This document shows positions 52,800-63,985 of a DNA stretch of 64,000 nt, one piece after another; within the stretch, counting starts at the first letter, position 1; each line of letters begins with the position of its first letter. A program made the position numbers and the translations under genes. The stretch comes from Anthracocystis setariae (Eukaryota > Basidiomycota > Ustilaginomycetes > Ustilaginales > Ustilaginaceae). The notes beneath the pieces are model-generated. The model ran no database searches and had not been told where the DNA came from. It saw only the letters and a program-made list of their open reading frames with translations. The DNA is taken from positions 1 through 64,000 of the forward strand of contig CAKMXJ010000028.1 of the NCBI GenBank assembly GCA_928724745.1, given 5' to 3'.

Positions 52800-53709
52800 C
52801 ACACACAATACTCAATGACAAAAAGACATGGAATTACAACGGGTCCTAAGGACCCAAGGCATTTGAACCAGAAGCGCAAACAAGCCTGTTTTGAGGACCA
52901 GGGGCCTCACATTTATCAACAAGTTCTTTGGCCTGGCCAAGAAGCTTGATGAAGTAGGAGGGGTCCCACCTCTTGGGGGTGGGGTTCCTGCTTTGTGATG
53001 CCACAATTGCATCAATACAGATCTCCTTGGCTTTGTTGAGCTTGCCTCAGAGTTTGTCAACTGTGACCATCTTCTTGGTCCCTTTCCCTTCATATCCAAG
53101 TCCCCTGCATGGTTTGGAGATCACTATGCAGTGATTGCAGGACCCGCAGTTGGTTTCTCATTTCTTGCCTGATTGAGTAACCCTGGCGCCAAATGTGCAA
53201 TGGACTCTGATGAGTTGGCATCCTTGACATCCGGGGTTCACAACTACCAGGCCGGGGTGTGGAGGTTGGTCAAGCGGGATGAAGTGTTGACAAGCGCTGA
53301 GTACAACCCCCGCTGGAACCACAAAACGCTTTTGCTTAGAGAAGGGTACCCCCGGAGTAAGTGGCCCCAACCATGCCAGGTGCAAGGGAAGGCAGTAATC
53401 CAGGGATCCGCCGCCAGGCTGTGCTTGGTTGTCCTGATGATTGGCTTTGGCATTGGCTGCGGCAGCTGCAGCAGCGCCAACAACACGGCGGCAGGGAGCG
53501 GTCATGGTTGCTTCAATGAGCTTGATCGCTCTCATGGGATTGGTTTGGCAAGCTGGGATGCTTCGCTGTTCTTGCTTGTTGTTGTCCTTGTGATCGTAAC
53601 TTGGATCCACCTCAAAGTCCCCGTCGATGAGGGAATTGTTGGAGTACAGGAAGAGAGCTCTTCCCTCGGTTGGTTTGCTCTCTCCCATGGTGGATGGTGC
53701 TGGCCTCAA
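52800..53709 (-). pseudogene. Twin CX2CX6C gene relic (element D)
   Basis: Minus-strand frame with CQGCQLIRVHC, then after 21 codons that include a stop, CNHCIVISKPC: both are CX2CX6C, the pattern of the accessory genes of the Ty3 elements. Stops at the positions near 53,161 and 53,048 interrupt it. Upstream is an Ala-rich segment and FVVPAGVVLSACQHF; downstream WDPSYFIKLLGQAKELVDK. Unlike in A, B and C the gene runs toward the neighbouring LTR-like sequence rather than away from it. It is a relic of the same broad family. Confidence 0.45.
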
Positions 53710-53755
53710 CGCAGGGAGAGGTCGGCTGCAGAGGCGTAAGGGACAGGCGGCCTCA

Positions 53756-54104
53756 TGTTATGCTCCTGGGGTCTTAGAACCTTGGAACGTGGTTGTGCGT
53801 CTGTGTCGAGGCCAGGGGCGTGGTACCGGGTGTTGCTCCCAGGATTGTTGCCAAGATAGCGGAGCAGGGAGTTGGGAGAGCGGGAGAAGGTCTGTGATTT
53901 CCACCTACTAGAGTGAGTAAGCTAAAATACAATCAATGTCCTGATGTGAGTTCTCTGCTCACTGGAAGTGGGAATACATTGCCCCCCGGCCTCCCCTGGG
54001 GAATACCGCAGTTGACCCTGATCTCCCAATCCAGGAGGATAATTAGGGAACACCGCCCTTAGCTACAATCCCCAAGACTCTCCCTCCAGCACTAAGTCAT
54101 AACA
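53756..54104 (-). mobile_element. Solo LTR of the element A family, older
   Basis: 349 bp with the same TGTTATGCTCC and CATAACA ends as A's LTRs and long shared stretches such as CACCTACTAGAGTGAGTAAG, but many differences in the 3' half. Flanks CCTCA and CTTCC do not match, so no target duplication remains. Confidence 0.85.
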
Positions 54105-55580
54105 CTTCCTTGCGCAGAACAACATTGTCCATGGACCTTGATGCAGTGTGTGGCACAATGTAGCGGCCAGGAAAAGACTTGCTACCGTTGTTGAGATGCT
54201 TGAGGAACAGCCCACACGTTTTGTTGTCCATCTCCTTCTTGTTGAGCTTTGTGGGAGTCTGCAGTTTGTTGTGTTTGCTGCGACTCTTTATATGACTGAG
54301 AAGGATTTCCTTGAAGAACAAGTCACTGGACTGTGACAGCAGATGACAAAGCTCTAGCTGATGTACCATCTTGCACATCAGTGTGAGCTCAAGCTGACCT
54401 CCTTTGTGCCCAGAGGTGTTGATCTTGCCAAGAATGCTGTTGTACCGTTCAAAGGGCAAGCACAAGAAGTTCCTCAGTGCTTCAAAGCATTGGATAGCAT
54501 CTGAGACGTGCTCAACAAGGTGGTTGTTGAAGGTGAGCCAGCCATTATCAAGCATTTCCCTGCCCTTGGTGTTATAGCACAGGATGTACAAGTGCAGTAG
54601 CATCACTTTGTCCTTGATGAAATTGCCTTCCAGCATGTCCATGATGCAGCAAAGCAGCATGCCCATCTCAAAAATGTCCTTGACTGACTTGCTGCCTGTG
54701 ATATACGGATGCTTTTGCTTGTCTTCTTGGGGCTGAAAGGGAGTGACTCACTCCCTTTGTGAATGAGCAAGTCTCCCCAGAGATCAAGCATGACAAATGG
54801 GAGGAGGCATTGGAAGAGTGTCATCTATTCCTCAGCCGTTGGCACGCCTCCTCCTCTATCACCTATCCTGCCATCTGGTTGCTTGATGCTGCTTGGAACC
54901 ATCGTACACCATATCACAGTCTGTGCTTCTCCAAGTCTTCTGTTGATGTTATTGCATAATTTGACAAATAACTTGTGCCAGAAACAATGGCAGATTCCCA
55001 AGTGGACCGCATGCATGGGATCCAGGGGTGCATCAAGCCGGCATTCAAAGTACTTGAGGCCTGTAAATGGAGATGGCCTGGCAACATAGATAGCAGGAGC
55101 GTCTGTCTGAGCCAGCCAGGATTCAACTGCCTTGTCTTCCCACGCCTCTTGCAAGCCAAAGTGGTTGGTATGCTTTGGGCAATTGTGGCAGATATGCCCA
55201 GTGTGTCAGTTACCCAACCATCCCATCATCTTTGCTCAAGCTGGGCTGTCTGCTACAATCATGTTCAATTGCACTCAAACTGTACATCCTGTATGAAAGC
55301 AATGTGAATGGAATCATCAGTACCACACCTTTGTGAGAGCCAGGGGGCGTTGATCAAGGCAAATGATTCTTCTTGCAAGGAGACTGCGGAATGAGGACGT
55401 GCTACTTACCTTCTGGGTGCAGAGCAGTCTGAATAGCGTCTCCTTTCTTGTCCATCTTGCGCAGATTGTCAACAATGAGCTGCAAGCACTGCTGAAGCAC
55501 CTCGGCGTGCAGCTCTTTGTCACAGGACGATGTGGGGTCCACCTTAAGGGTGGGTTATAATTAACCTCACTGACATGCAT
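54097..55580 (-). pseudogene. Tnp2-like (CACTA) transposase relic
   Basis: Broken minus-strand segments. Near 55,200 TGHICHNCPKHTNHFGLQEAW is a zinc-binding-like part. 55154-54825 contains APLDPMHAVHLGICHCFW, the DPMH signature of Tnp2-type transposases. 54666-54097 contains HVSDAIQCFEALRNFL and FERYNSILGKINTSGHKGGQLE, also typical. Several stops and shifts separate them. These enzymes move CACTA DNA transposons by cut and paste. The 3' part is truncated at the solo LTR, and no terminal inverted repeats were found. Confidence 0.7.
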
Positions 55581-55590
55581 GATAGCCTCA

Positions 55591-56135
55591 TGTTAACGTG
55601 GACGGGCATTGGGATCCATACTGACGTACGAGTGAGCAAGCGCGGGTGAGCTTGAACACACGGATAACGTACAGTGTTGGCACAGGCATTACGAGGAGCT
55701 GGTCTCCGGTAGAAGAGGAGGACTTGATGCTCGCGGCTGGGTCGAGAGGTCAGTCTTATGTAAGTACGCGTGGGCCCTTGTACACACGCCGGTCGTTATA
55801 GTAGCGAGCTTGCTCATGACGGCAACAAGGGTTGAGCCTATGTTGCTAGGCGGGTATATAGGATCACACTTGTTGACGGGTGGATGAGCTGGAGACTCAT
55901 CCACTCTACCAAATCTCTTACAGTTAGTACGTTCTCCATTCAGCACGTTTGTTGTCTCGGCAAGTAGCAATCACAGTACGGTTGCTACATCTTAGTGTGA
56001 TTCCGTTCGAGTCGGCAAGCACTATATAACGACAGACCCATTAGTAACACAGGCACAAGCTGTGAGCACTAGCTACACCATCTCGGTTAGAGACTCCAAC
56101 AAACACCAGCATTTGCATCGACGTCTCCTACAGCA
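55591..56135. mobile_element. Candidate solo LTR next to element C
   Basis: TGTTAACG start and CTACAGCA end, with a TATA-like GGGTATATAGG near 55,851 and a second, CTATATAACG, near 56,022. It abuts the left end of element C. No second copy in the window and no matching flanks. Confidence 0.4.
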
Positions 56136-56141
56136 ATCCCC

Positions 56142-56578
56142 TGTTAAGCGCCAAGGGTCTGACAACCTCCTGACTGTTTGGCGTGGCACGCGGTGTGCGA
56201 GGCTTGGGGCTTGAGGGCGCGTGGCGGGAGTGGTGGCCACGAGAGTCACCGAGCACGATCCTGAGGTTAACGGTTCTACCGTTGGGTCTGATATTCGCTA
56301 TTACTCAAGGTAACTAAGAATACATTCGACGAGCGGACGACAGGGAGGTGGCGCGCAGCTACTCACTTATAAAGCATCACGCGTGCCGCGCGGCGCGCAA
56401 CGGAACGTAGGCCGCGCGCGGTCCTGACTCGCGAGGTGGACCTTGTCATGTCACGCGTGGCACGCCCCCTCCTGCACGGCGTACCGCGCGGCGCGCCCCA
56501 GTGGCCACACATCGCGCGGCACGCACCTGGCGGCACTCTCGTGGCGCGCTGGCTGGGGCCCCCCATCCAGCCGTAACA
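56142..56578 (-). repeat. 3' LTR of element C
   Basis: About 437 bp with TGTTA and TAACA ends. The internal segment CTAAGAATACATTCGACG corresponds to CTAAAATACAATCGACG in A's LTR. A + strand TTATAAAG at 56,368 could serve the accessory gene. Left border inferred from the inverted ends. Confidence 0.7.
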
Positions 56579-56854
56579 TTACCCCCCCGCCTCGGGGTGC
56601 GCGCACTCCGGAGCGCGCAGTCCCACTCGCGGCGGCGGGCGGGAGTGGTCCCAAAAATTTTCACTCGTGGGGCGTGGCGCGGCGCACGCGTCGATCGCTG
56701 GGCGCACAAAGCGTTGCGCAGCGGAGGGACTCAGCCTCATTTGGGTGCTGCGGCTCACAATGGCCGATCGACGGGGGCGTACACTTCTCCCTCCTTCCAC
56801 CACCTGACTACATCTCGACCTCTTACGCTGGGACACCGAGTTAGCTGAACAACG

Positions 56855-58717
56855 ATGACCACCAATAGTAAGTATGAACACGTTTGGGGTACGGCACCTG
56901 CGGCGAGGCGTTGACTGACGCGTGGCTCTGAATTTCCGGTTCCTGTGTCTGGCCAGCCGACACGCCTTCGAACGAGAAGACGCGCGCTGAAGCTGAGGCC
57001 GCGTCCACCCTTCGTGCAATCTTGGCCGTGGTCCCCGATCCTCGGGCAAGCAGCGATACCGCCGTCCCGCCCCCGGTGGTGGCTGTGGCCGGGCCCCCTC
57101 CAGCTGCACCCTCTCCAACCGACAAGGCCGGTAAGTAGCCCCTTCCCTTGGCGCTTTGATCCGGTGTACGTACTGACTCCGATCTTCCCGGTGGGGATGC
57201 GGTGTCTGACAGCACCCGTAACGCCGAGCACTCCCGTGATTGAGATCCCTTCTTCGCCGCCGCCCCAGGTTTGCGATGGTGCACCTTCCCCCAAAGTGCG
57301 CGATCCCCCTTCCCCCGAGGCTCGCGACCGAGCTCCCTCCCCCATCGACGATCGCGCCGACCAGAGTCAATTCCGCTATCAAGTGTGGGAGATCCTGCCG
57401 TGGGGCGAGCGGAGCTGCCCTATCGTGGACTCCCTGATGCGGGAGCGCAAAGACCAGCCCATCGGCGACGTCCCCTTCGTGGTACGTCTCATCAAGGCCG
57501 CTCTGGTGCTCAGTGATCCCGATTGCGAGGAATTCATGGCTCCCTGCTATGCATGCGAGCATAAGGGCTGCGACGCCGCGGCATGCCACGTGGATCCCGA
57601 GCGTGGCGCCGTGACGGGCAAGCGCGACGCTGGCGCCAGGATTCCCGAAGAGATCGCCCGAGCCTTCGAGGGCATGCCGACGCCTTGCAGCGCGTGCGGC
57701 ACGAAACGTAAGTGCGACTGGCGCGGCAGGATCCCGTGGCTGGGGAATCGGCTCGAGGGCCCGTGGCTGATGGAAGCCTACCTCTGGATGCGCGTCCTGG
57801 GCCACCGTCCTAACCCCGCCCTGACCCCGTCGATGGTGCCGGTCGGCTCCCTCCCGCCCTACATGGAGACTGAGCGCGCCGCCGTCGTGCAGCGCTACGC
57901 CAGGCGCCGTTGGCCGCGTACCAGTCGCCGGACTAGGGCCGACCGAAGCGATGACAACGAGAGCAGTGAGAGCGATGGCGAATCCGTGGAGGAGGAGCCC
58001 GAGCCCGCTACCCCCAGCCCCCGCGCGACCCGTGCTACCCGAGCCCGGGCTGCCGACCGTCCCCGTCCCCTGAGCTCGCCTAAGGCTCCTCGTCCCCGCC
58101 GCGCTGCCGCGCGTAAACCCCTCAGCGCCGCCCCGGGGGTGAGCGCTACCATCCGCGCGACGCCGCGTAGTCGTGACGAGGAAGCTGGGGGGTCGTCGTC
58201 CCTGGGTTCCAATCCGCCGGCGCCATCGGCTTCTTACCGGAAACAGGCGGTGCATCTCCAGCGCAGCACGGAGGCCATCGAGCGCGCGCTCGACGATCTC
58301 AAGGTTACGATTCGGCAGTGCGCCGCCGCTGGCCTGCTGGAGGGTATGGACGTGCAGTCTTCCACCATGAAGCGGCACCTGATGATGCTGGAGTCTACGC
58401 CCGCCGCCCTGCGAACGACGCTGCACGAGCTTGTAGACTACTGGCGGGTGAGCGGCCCCGCGTATCTGATTGCCTCGGACTCGTCGGACTCGGACAGCGC
58501 GTCCCATGTTGCCGCTGCTCGCGAGCGTGTTGGGCGCCTTCTGGATCGCGCGCCACCGACTGGCGTCCCGCACCCGGCTGCTGACTCTCCCGTCGCTGCG
58601 GTACCCGCGCGCCGCGCGTCGCCCTCGTCCCCCTTGGCGGCGGAGGCTCCTCGCACGCCGAAGCGTCCGCGCCGGCAAGCGCTTCTTGATGGTGGAGAGG
58701 ACGCGGCTCCGGCCTGA
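56855..58717 (+). CDS. Element C accessory gene: twin Cys-cluster protein, antisense to pol
   Basis: Three exons: 56855-56867, 56957-57130 and 57213-58717. Both donors are GTAAGT; introns are 89 and 82 bases. The spliced frame gives 563 residues starting MTTNTDTPSNEKTRAEA. A Pro-rich N-terminal part precedes QFRYQVWEILPWGERSCP. Cysteines at 174, 177, 182 and 187 form the first cluster and Cys221-x2-Cys224-x5-Cys230 the second, followed by DWRGR and WLMEAYLWMRVLGHRPNP, the same block as in element A. The C-terminal half is basic with acidic Ser patches (near 300-315) and a helical region around 400-440. The stop is 433 bp from the pol stop; genes converge. The frame is intact, so the protein is probably still made. 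The 828-residue minus-strand ORF here is a shadow. Confidence 0.68.
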
Positions 58718-59149
58718 GTCCTCAACTGTACCGCGCGCCCCTTGCACTGTTTCCCCAACGTCTGCTGGCCGGCTCCGGTGACCCCGTGGCTGGCCGTGAA
58801 ATCCAAAATGCTTCCCGTGCTGTTGTGCCTGTGTCGTAGCGTTCGTGTCTGAATTACGGTGAGGAGTGAGCGTGGCGAGGTCCCGTGAGTGCTGTGGCGC
58901 GCGGGGTTCCAGGACCTCTGGCGTGCCGCGCGGTAGTGGGGGGCTGTGTGAGGGCAGCGGGCACGCCCGTAAGGGTGGCGAGCACGCCGTGAGTAAGCCG
59001 GCGCGAGGCGGGCTGGAAGCTCGTCCTGGGGGTGCGCGCGCCAACGACGGTGGCGAGCGCGCCATAAGCAGGACGACGCGAGGCGGGTTAGGGGTTCGCC
59101 CTGAGGGAGCGCGCGGCCTTGGGAGGTTGCCGCTAGCCCCCGGCCGCCG

Positions 59150-62100
59150 TCAGGCCTGACTCCGTCCCGTGGGCGCTCCTGGGTGCGACCTGTGGAATTC
59201 GTCCACCAGCTCTTGGCTATTGGCGAGGTGATGCGCTGGCTCCCATGTGGGCTCATCATAACCGGCCCACTTGACCTGGTACTCGAGGCCCCGTCTGCTC
59301 GTTCGTGCCTCCAGCAGTCGTTCCACCTCAAAGTCTTGGCGGTCGTCTTGGAGGTTGGTGGCTTGTGGCGCGTGCTCCGTGGGGCGCGCGCCCGCTGGGT
59401 ATGGCTCGAGCAAGCTCACATGGAATACCGGGTGAACGCGGGAGCCTGCTGGCAGGTCCAACCTGTACGCGCGCTGGCCCACGGCCTCTAGAACCGTAAA
59501 TGGTCCGGCGAGGGGGTTGGACAGCTTCTTGGACGGTCTGTCCTGGCGCAGGTGTCTGGTGCGCAGCAGTACTTGGTCACCCCCGGTGTAAGACCGATCC
59601 GTCCTGGATCGGTTTGCGAGGCTCGCCATGGCGCGCGCGGCACGCGCGATGTTGTCCTGGCAGGACGCGATGAGCACCTGCAGGGAAGCCGGGGAGGGTG
59701 GCGCACCATCGGGGGCGAGCGCGGGGGAACCCGGGAGCGTTTTGGGCGTAAAACCAAAAAGGGGAAGGGTGGATGGAAGGCCGGTAGCGCCAGCGGGGCG
59801 GTTGTTGATGGCAAGCTGCGCGTGCGGGAGCCACGCGGCCCAGTCATCCTGCTGGTAGTTGACGTAGAGGCGCAAAAAGACCTCCAGGGTTTGATTGGTA
59901 CGCTCGGTTTGGCCGTCAGTTTGAGGGTGATAGGCCGTGGATAGTGCCGGGCGGACCTGGAGTTGCTGTAGCACCGCTCGCCAGAGGGAGGCGATGAAAG
60001 TGCGCCCGCGGTCGGAGACAATCTGGTCAGGCAACCCAAAATAACAGAACACACTTGTAAAGAGCATGCGTGCGAGGTCGGGAACGGTGTCGGATTGCCG
60101 CGCTGGGATAAAAATCACAAACTTGGTGAGGCGGTCTACGACTACAAGGATGGAATCGAAGAGTGTGCCGCCCACGCGCGAGCGCGGGAGGCCCTCGATG
60201 TGATCCATGGAGATGGACCCGAACGGACGGTCGGGCGCGCCCAACGGGAGTAGCAGCCCGTAAGGTTTATGGCGCGGGGCTTTGGCGCGCTTGCAGGCAG
60301 AGCAGGTGGCGACGTAGGTGACAACATCTTGCGCGAGGGTGGGCCAGCTGTGGTGGCGGCGGACGAGCGCGGTGGTAGTAGCCACGCCGGGGTGCCCCGC
60401 GGTGGGGTGGTCATGATAGCGGGACAGAATGGCGGCGATGTCAGCCGCGCTGGAAGGGGTGGCCGGAAAGGCGGTCGCCGGGAGGAGAGCCGCGCGGCGC
60501 GCGGCCGGGGCCGGGAAGTTGACGGGGTCGGCGCCGGTTGTCTCGGGGTGGACGAACAGGGAGGGCGGCAAGAGGGTAGCTACATTAGCGGGGTCGCCAT
60601 GGCGTTGGGCGTCCGCGAGGTTTGGGTGGCCATCGGATCGGCGTGACAGAGCGTCCGGCCGCGCGGCCTCTGTACCCGGGCGGTAGGTGATGGAGAATGC
60701 GAACTCCGCCAGGGCGATGCCCCAACGGGCCTGACGGCGATTGAGCTGGCGCTTGGTTTGGAAGTACTGGAGAGCTTGGTGGTCCGTGAGGACATCAAAC
60801 GGTGCGTGCAGCCCGTGTAAGTAGTGGCGCCACGCTTGAAGGGAGTCGACGATGGCCAGGAGCTCCTTATCGTGGATCTCGTAGTTGCGCTCGGCAGGCT
60901 GCATCTTCCGTGACCAATACGCCACTGGGTGGAGACGGTGCGTGCTCGGGCGCGGCGCTGTTGTAGTGGCGGGGTTGATTGGGTACCATTGGGACAGGAC
61001 GGCCGCCACGACGTAGTCACTGGCGTCGGTTTCCACTACTGTGGGCAGCGCTGGGTCAAAATGTTGCAGGATAGGAGCCGTGGTGAATGCGCGCTTGAGG
61101 GTCTCGAATGCGGCCAGCTCGGAGGGCTCTAAGGAGATGCGCCCGCTTGCTTTGCCCTTGAGGCGGTCTGTGAGCGGGCGAGCCACGCGCGAATAGTGTT
61201 TGATGAATCGTCGGTAGAAGTTGGCAAAGCCAAGGAATACCTGGATGTCACGAATGGTCGTGGGTGCGGGCCAGGTAGTTACGGCCTCGACCTTCGCCGG
61301 GTCCATGGAGATACCGGCCGGGCTGACTCGGTAGCCCAGGAACTCCACCGAGGTGACCCCAAATTCGCACTTGTCGGCAGCGCAATATAGCTGGTTATGG
61401 CGCAAACGGCGGAGCACCTCGCGCACGTGTGTGTCGTGCTCGGCGGGATCGCGGGAGAACACGAGGATGTCGTCCAGGTACACCACCACGGACACGTCGA
61501 GCAGGTCGTGCAGGATGTGGTTCATTAAGCGCTGGAACGTAGATGGCGCGTTGCACAACCCGAATGGCATTACCATGTATTCGAAACTACCGTAGCGCGT
61601 GCGGAATGCCGTTTTCCATTCGTGCCCCTCCTTGATACGGAGGAGGTTGTACGCCCCCTTCAGGTCGAGCTTGGTGAAGACGCGCGCTTGCGCGAGGCAG
61701 TCCAAGTGTTCGGCAATGAGGGGTATGGGGTACTTGTCTTTGATGGTCACGCTGTTGAGCGCGCGGTAGTCGACGCACGGTCGGAGGCGACCGTCTTTCT
61801 TAGGTACGAAGATGATAGGGGCCGCGGCGGGGCTCTGCGATTCCCGAATGAACCCAATAGCAAGCATCTTGTCAATGTACTTCTTGAGCTCATCGAGCTC
61901 GCGTGCGGACAGGGAGTATAGTGGCCCGTGTGGGATCTTGGCTCCCGGCAGGAGGTTGATCTCGTGGTCCTGGGGGCGCGGGCGCGGCAGGATGTCGGCG
62001 TTGGCCTCATTGAACACCTCCGCAAACTCCTGGTACGCAGCGGGGATGTCCTTAGTCGATGGTGCGGCGGCGAGCTCGTCCGCGTGCGCCTGGACAAGGA

Positions 62101-63985
62101 CGCAGTGTTCGGCGGCATTGTCGGTAAACGGCAGCGGGGGGATGGCCCCGGCCGGGGGCGTCGCGGGCTCATGCTCGCCTTGCCCGGGCAGGGGAAATTG
62201 CATGGCGCGAGCCTCGTAGTCGAGGACGGGGCGCGTGGCCTCGATCCAGTCCAAGCCTAAGATGACGTCGTAGCTCGATATGCGCGGGGCCACAAAGAAG
62301 CGGTGGTGGGGGGCGACAGTGAGGCCCGCCAGCCCCACGGCTGCCCTGCAGGTATGAGTGATGGGCTCCGAGGCTGCGTCGAACGTCGCTGTCTTAACCG
62401 GAGTGGCCAACCCGTGCAGGTCGATGCCCGCGCCCTCGAGGAGATCCTTCGCCACGAAGGACGCGGTAGCGCCGCCGTCGATGAGAGCGCGCGCCCGCAG
62501 GTGGTCAATGGTGACCCAGCACTCGTAGGCCGGAATGCTGGGGTGACGACTCACACGGATGTGGTCGCCCCGAACAGATGGCTCCGCGATGGGTTCCAGT
62601 GCGGCGACATGCGTGCGGAGTGGGAACCAGTCGGGGTGAGTCAGTAGTTGTGCCACGGCCGCGCGCGGAGGGAAAAGGGCGTCTTCAAAACCCAGGGGAT
62701 CGAGGGTGGGGTCGTAGACCGCTTCGTCGTAGGCATCCCTTTCGGCCGGGGGGTCGCACTCGGTAGGCGCGTGGTCTGAAGAGGGGTCTTCTCCTTCGGG
62801 CGGCAGGAGGTAGTTGCCTGTGGTGGGCTCAACCGTAATGACATTAGCGCGCAGCGCGCGCTCCTGTGTGGCCTGTGGACAATCGCGCGCGAGGTGCTTC
62901 TCGCCACAGGTGTAGCACAGGTTGTTCTCGCGCCGGTAGCGGCGTGTGTCCTCCGTGAGCTTCTGCAAAGCCGTGTTGGCGCGGGCCGGAGCATGGAAAG
63001 TTGGGCGCGCGGCGGCCGGGGCGGCGGCGGGGCGGGCGGCGTTCAGCCCACCAGTCGGGGCTCCCGTCGGGGTCGTACCGGGCTCCGGTCGGGGGCGCTC
63101 GTCATTGCGGCCCGTCGCGCGGCCCGGAATGTGGGCGGTTCCGGCTGAGTCGAGGCCGGTTTCGAGCATCTGCTGCTCGGTGCGTACAGCAGCGTTGATG
63201 TACTCCTGCAGGTCGTGGGTCTGCACATGTAGGAGGTGACGCCGGAACGTCTCGCGGAGTCCCAGCTGGAACGTAGTGAGCAGCTGCTGCTTGTCGGTAG
63301 CGTTGGCTCGCGTGGCCAGCGCCTGAAACTCGGCAGCGAAGCGGCTGACGCTCCCGGTTTGACGCAGCTTCTGCAGCTGCATCCTGGCCGTATGTCCTGG
63401 GTGAGGATCGCCGTACGTGCGGCGTAGGGACCCGCAGTAGCGCGGCCAGTCGTGGAAGATCGGGTCGTGGGGGCTCGCCTGGCGCATGTTGCGCAGGTGG
63501 TCGCGAGGCGCGCCACCCACGTGTGCCAGGGCCCAGAGGACCCGGCGATTGTCTGTGGCAAAGCGTGCCGGGTTGAGGTCGAAGTGCAGCTCGCACTGCT
63601 CAATGTAGGCCTCCAGCTCTTCACGCTTACCGTCCCAGTCGGGGGCAGCGATGCGGAGTTCGGGAGCTTTGTCGAGGCTCGCGTCCAGGGGAGCGATCCA
63701 CGGCACCAGAGGGGGGGCCGGGAGGGAGTACCCAGGCTGCGGCTCGCGGGCGTGGTGGGGGTCCTGCTCCATCCGGCGGGTGGCTCGCTCGTAGCGCTGC
63801 TCGGATGTCTCGCGATCCGTCGCCGGGTTGGGAGCCTCTCTGGGGGGCTCCGCTTCGGCGGCCCTGGGCGAGCGCTGGGAGGGGGTAGCCGCGGGGGGTG
63901 GTTGGCCTCTTTGCTCGCGGCGCAGCGCGCGCATCTCCAGGACCAATTCCTGCAGGACGGCCATTTGCTCCTGGAGCACCGCCAT
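59150..63985 (-). CDS. Element C Gag-Pol polyprotein with chromodomain
   Basis: A single open frame of at least 1611 codons; the frame remains open to the window edge, so the true start may lie to the right. Order: a Met/Leu/Gln/Glu coiled-coil start, capsid region (APDWDGKREELEAYIEQC near 115), zinc knuckle CYTCGEKHLARDC (near 355; CX2CX3HX4C, one residue shorter than usual), protease with ALIDGGATASFV (near 500), reverse transcriptase with YLDD (near 835), RNase H with TDASDY (near 988), integrase with SMDHIEG, SDRGRTF and QTERTNQ (near 1260, 1321 and 1360) and a chromodomain (1550-1600: DFEVERLLEAR, YQVKWAGY, TWEP). All catalytic residues are present, so the element may be active. It is the nearest relative of A here, but A needs a frameshift between Gag and Pol and C does not. 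Confidence 0.93.
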   Translation of the reverse strand: MAVLQEQMAVLQELVLEMRALRREQRGQPPPAATPSQRSPRAAEAEPPREAPNPATDRETSEQRYERATRRMEQDPHHAREPQPGYSLPAPPLVPWIAPLDASLDKAPELRIAAPDWDGKREELEAYIEQCELHFDLNPARFATDNRRVLWALAHVGGAPRDHLRNMRQASPHDPIFHDWPRYCGSLRRTYGDPHPGHTARMQLQKLRQTGSVSRFAAEFQALATRANATDKQQLLTTFQLGLRETFRRHLLHVQTHDLQEYINAAVRTEQQMLETGLDSAGTAHIPGRATGRNDERPRPEPGTTPTGAPTGGLNAARPAAAPAAARPTFHAPARANTALQKLTEDTRRYRRENNLCYTCGEKHLARDCPQATQERALRANVITVEPTTGNYLLPPEGEDPSSDHAPTECDPPAERDAYDEAVYDPTLDPLGFEDALFPPRAAVAQLLTHPDWFPLRTHVAALEPIAEPSVRGDHIRVSRHPSIPAYECWVTIDHLRARALIDGGATASFVAKDLLEGAGIDLHGLATPVKTATFDAASEPITHTCRAAVGLAGLTVAPHHRFFVAPRISSYDVILGLDWIEATRPVLDYEARAMQFPLPGQGEHEPATPPAGAIPPLPFTDNAAEHCVLVQAHADELAAAPSTKDIPAAYQEFAEVFNEANADILPRPRPQDHEINLLPGAKIPHGPLYSLSARELDELKKYIDKMLAIGFIRESQSPAAAPIIFVPKKDGRLRPCVDYRALNSVTIKDKYPIPLIAEHLDCLAQARVFTKLDLKGAYNLLRIKEGHEWKTAFRTRYGSFEYMVMPFGLCNAPSTFQRLMNHILHDLLDVSVVVYLDDILVFSRDPAEHDTHVREVLRRLRHNQLYCAADKCEFGVTSVEFLGYRVSPAGISMDPAKVEAVTTWPAPTTIRDIQVFLGFANFYRRFIKHYSRVARPLTDRLKGKASGRISLEPSELAAFETLKRAFTTAPILQHFDPALPTVVETDASDYVVAAVLSQWYPINPATTTAPRPSTHRLHPVAYWSRKMQPAERNYEIHDKELLAIVDSLQAWRHYLHGLHAPFDVLTDHQALQYFQTKRQLNRRQARWGIALAEFAFSITYRPGTEAARPDALSRRSDGHPNLADAQRHGDPANVATLLPPSLFVHPETTGADPVNFPAPAARRAALLPATAFPATPSSAADIAAILSRYHDHPTAGHPGVATTTALVRRHHSWPTLAQDVVTYVATCSACKRAKAPRHKPYGLLLPLGAPDRPFGSISMDHIEGLPRSRVGGTLFDSILVVVDRLTKFVIFIPARQSDTVPDLARMLFTSVFCYFGLPDQIVSDRGRTFIASLWRAVLQQLQVRPALSTAYHPQTDGQTERTNQTLEVFLRLYVNYQQDDWAAWLPHAQLAINNRPAGATGLPSTLPLFGFTPKTLPGSPALAPDGAPPSPASLQVLIASCQDNIARAARAMASLANRSRTDRSYTGGDQVLLRTRHLRQDRPSKKLSNPLAGPFTVLEAVGQRAYRLDLPAGSRVHPVFHVSLLEPYPAGARPTEHAPQATNLQDDRQDFEVERLLEARTSRRGLEYQVKWAGYDEPTWEPAHHLANSQELVDEFHRSHPGAPTGRSQA

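Noticed and set aside
56579..59065. 828-codon minus-strand ORF opposite the element C accessory gene
   Set aside because: Runs through the polypurine tract and the introns of the + gene and shows no domain; a shadow of GC-rich codons.
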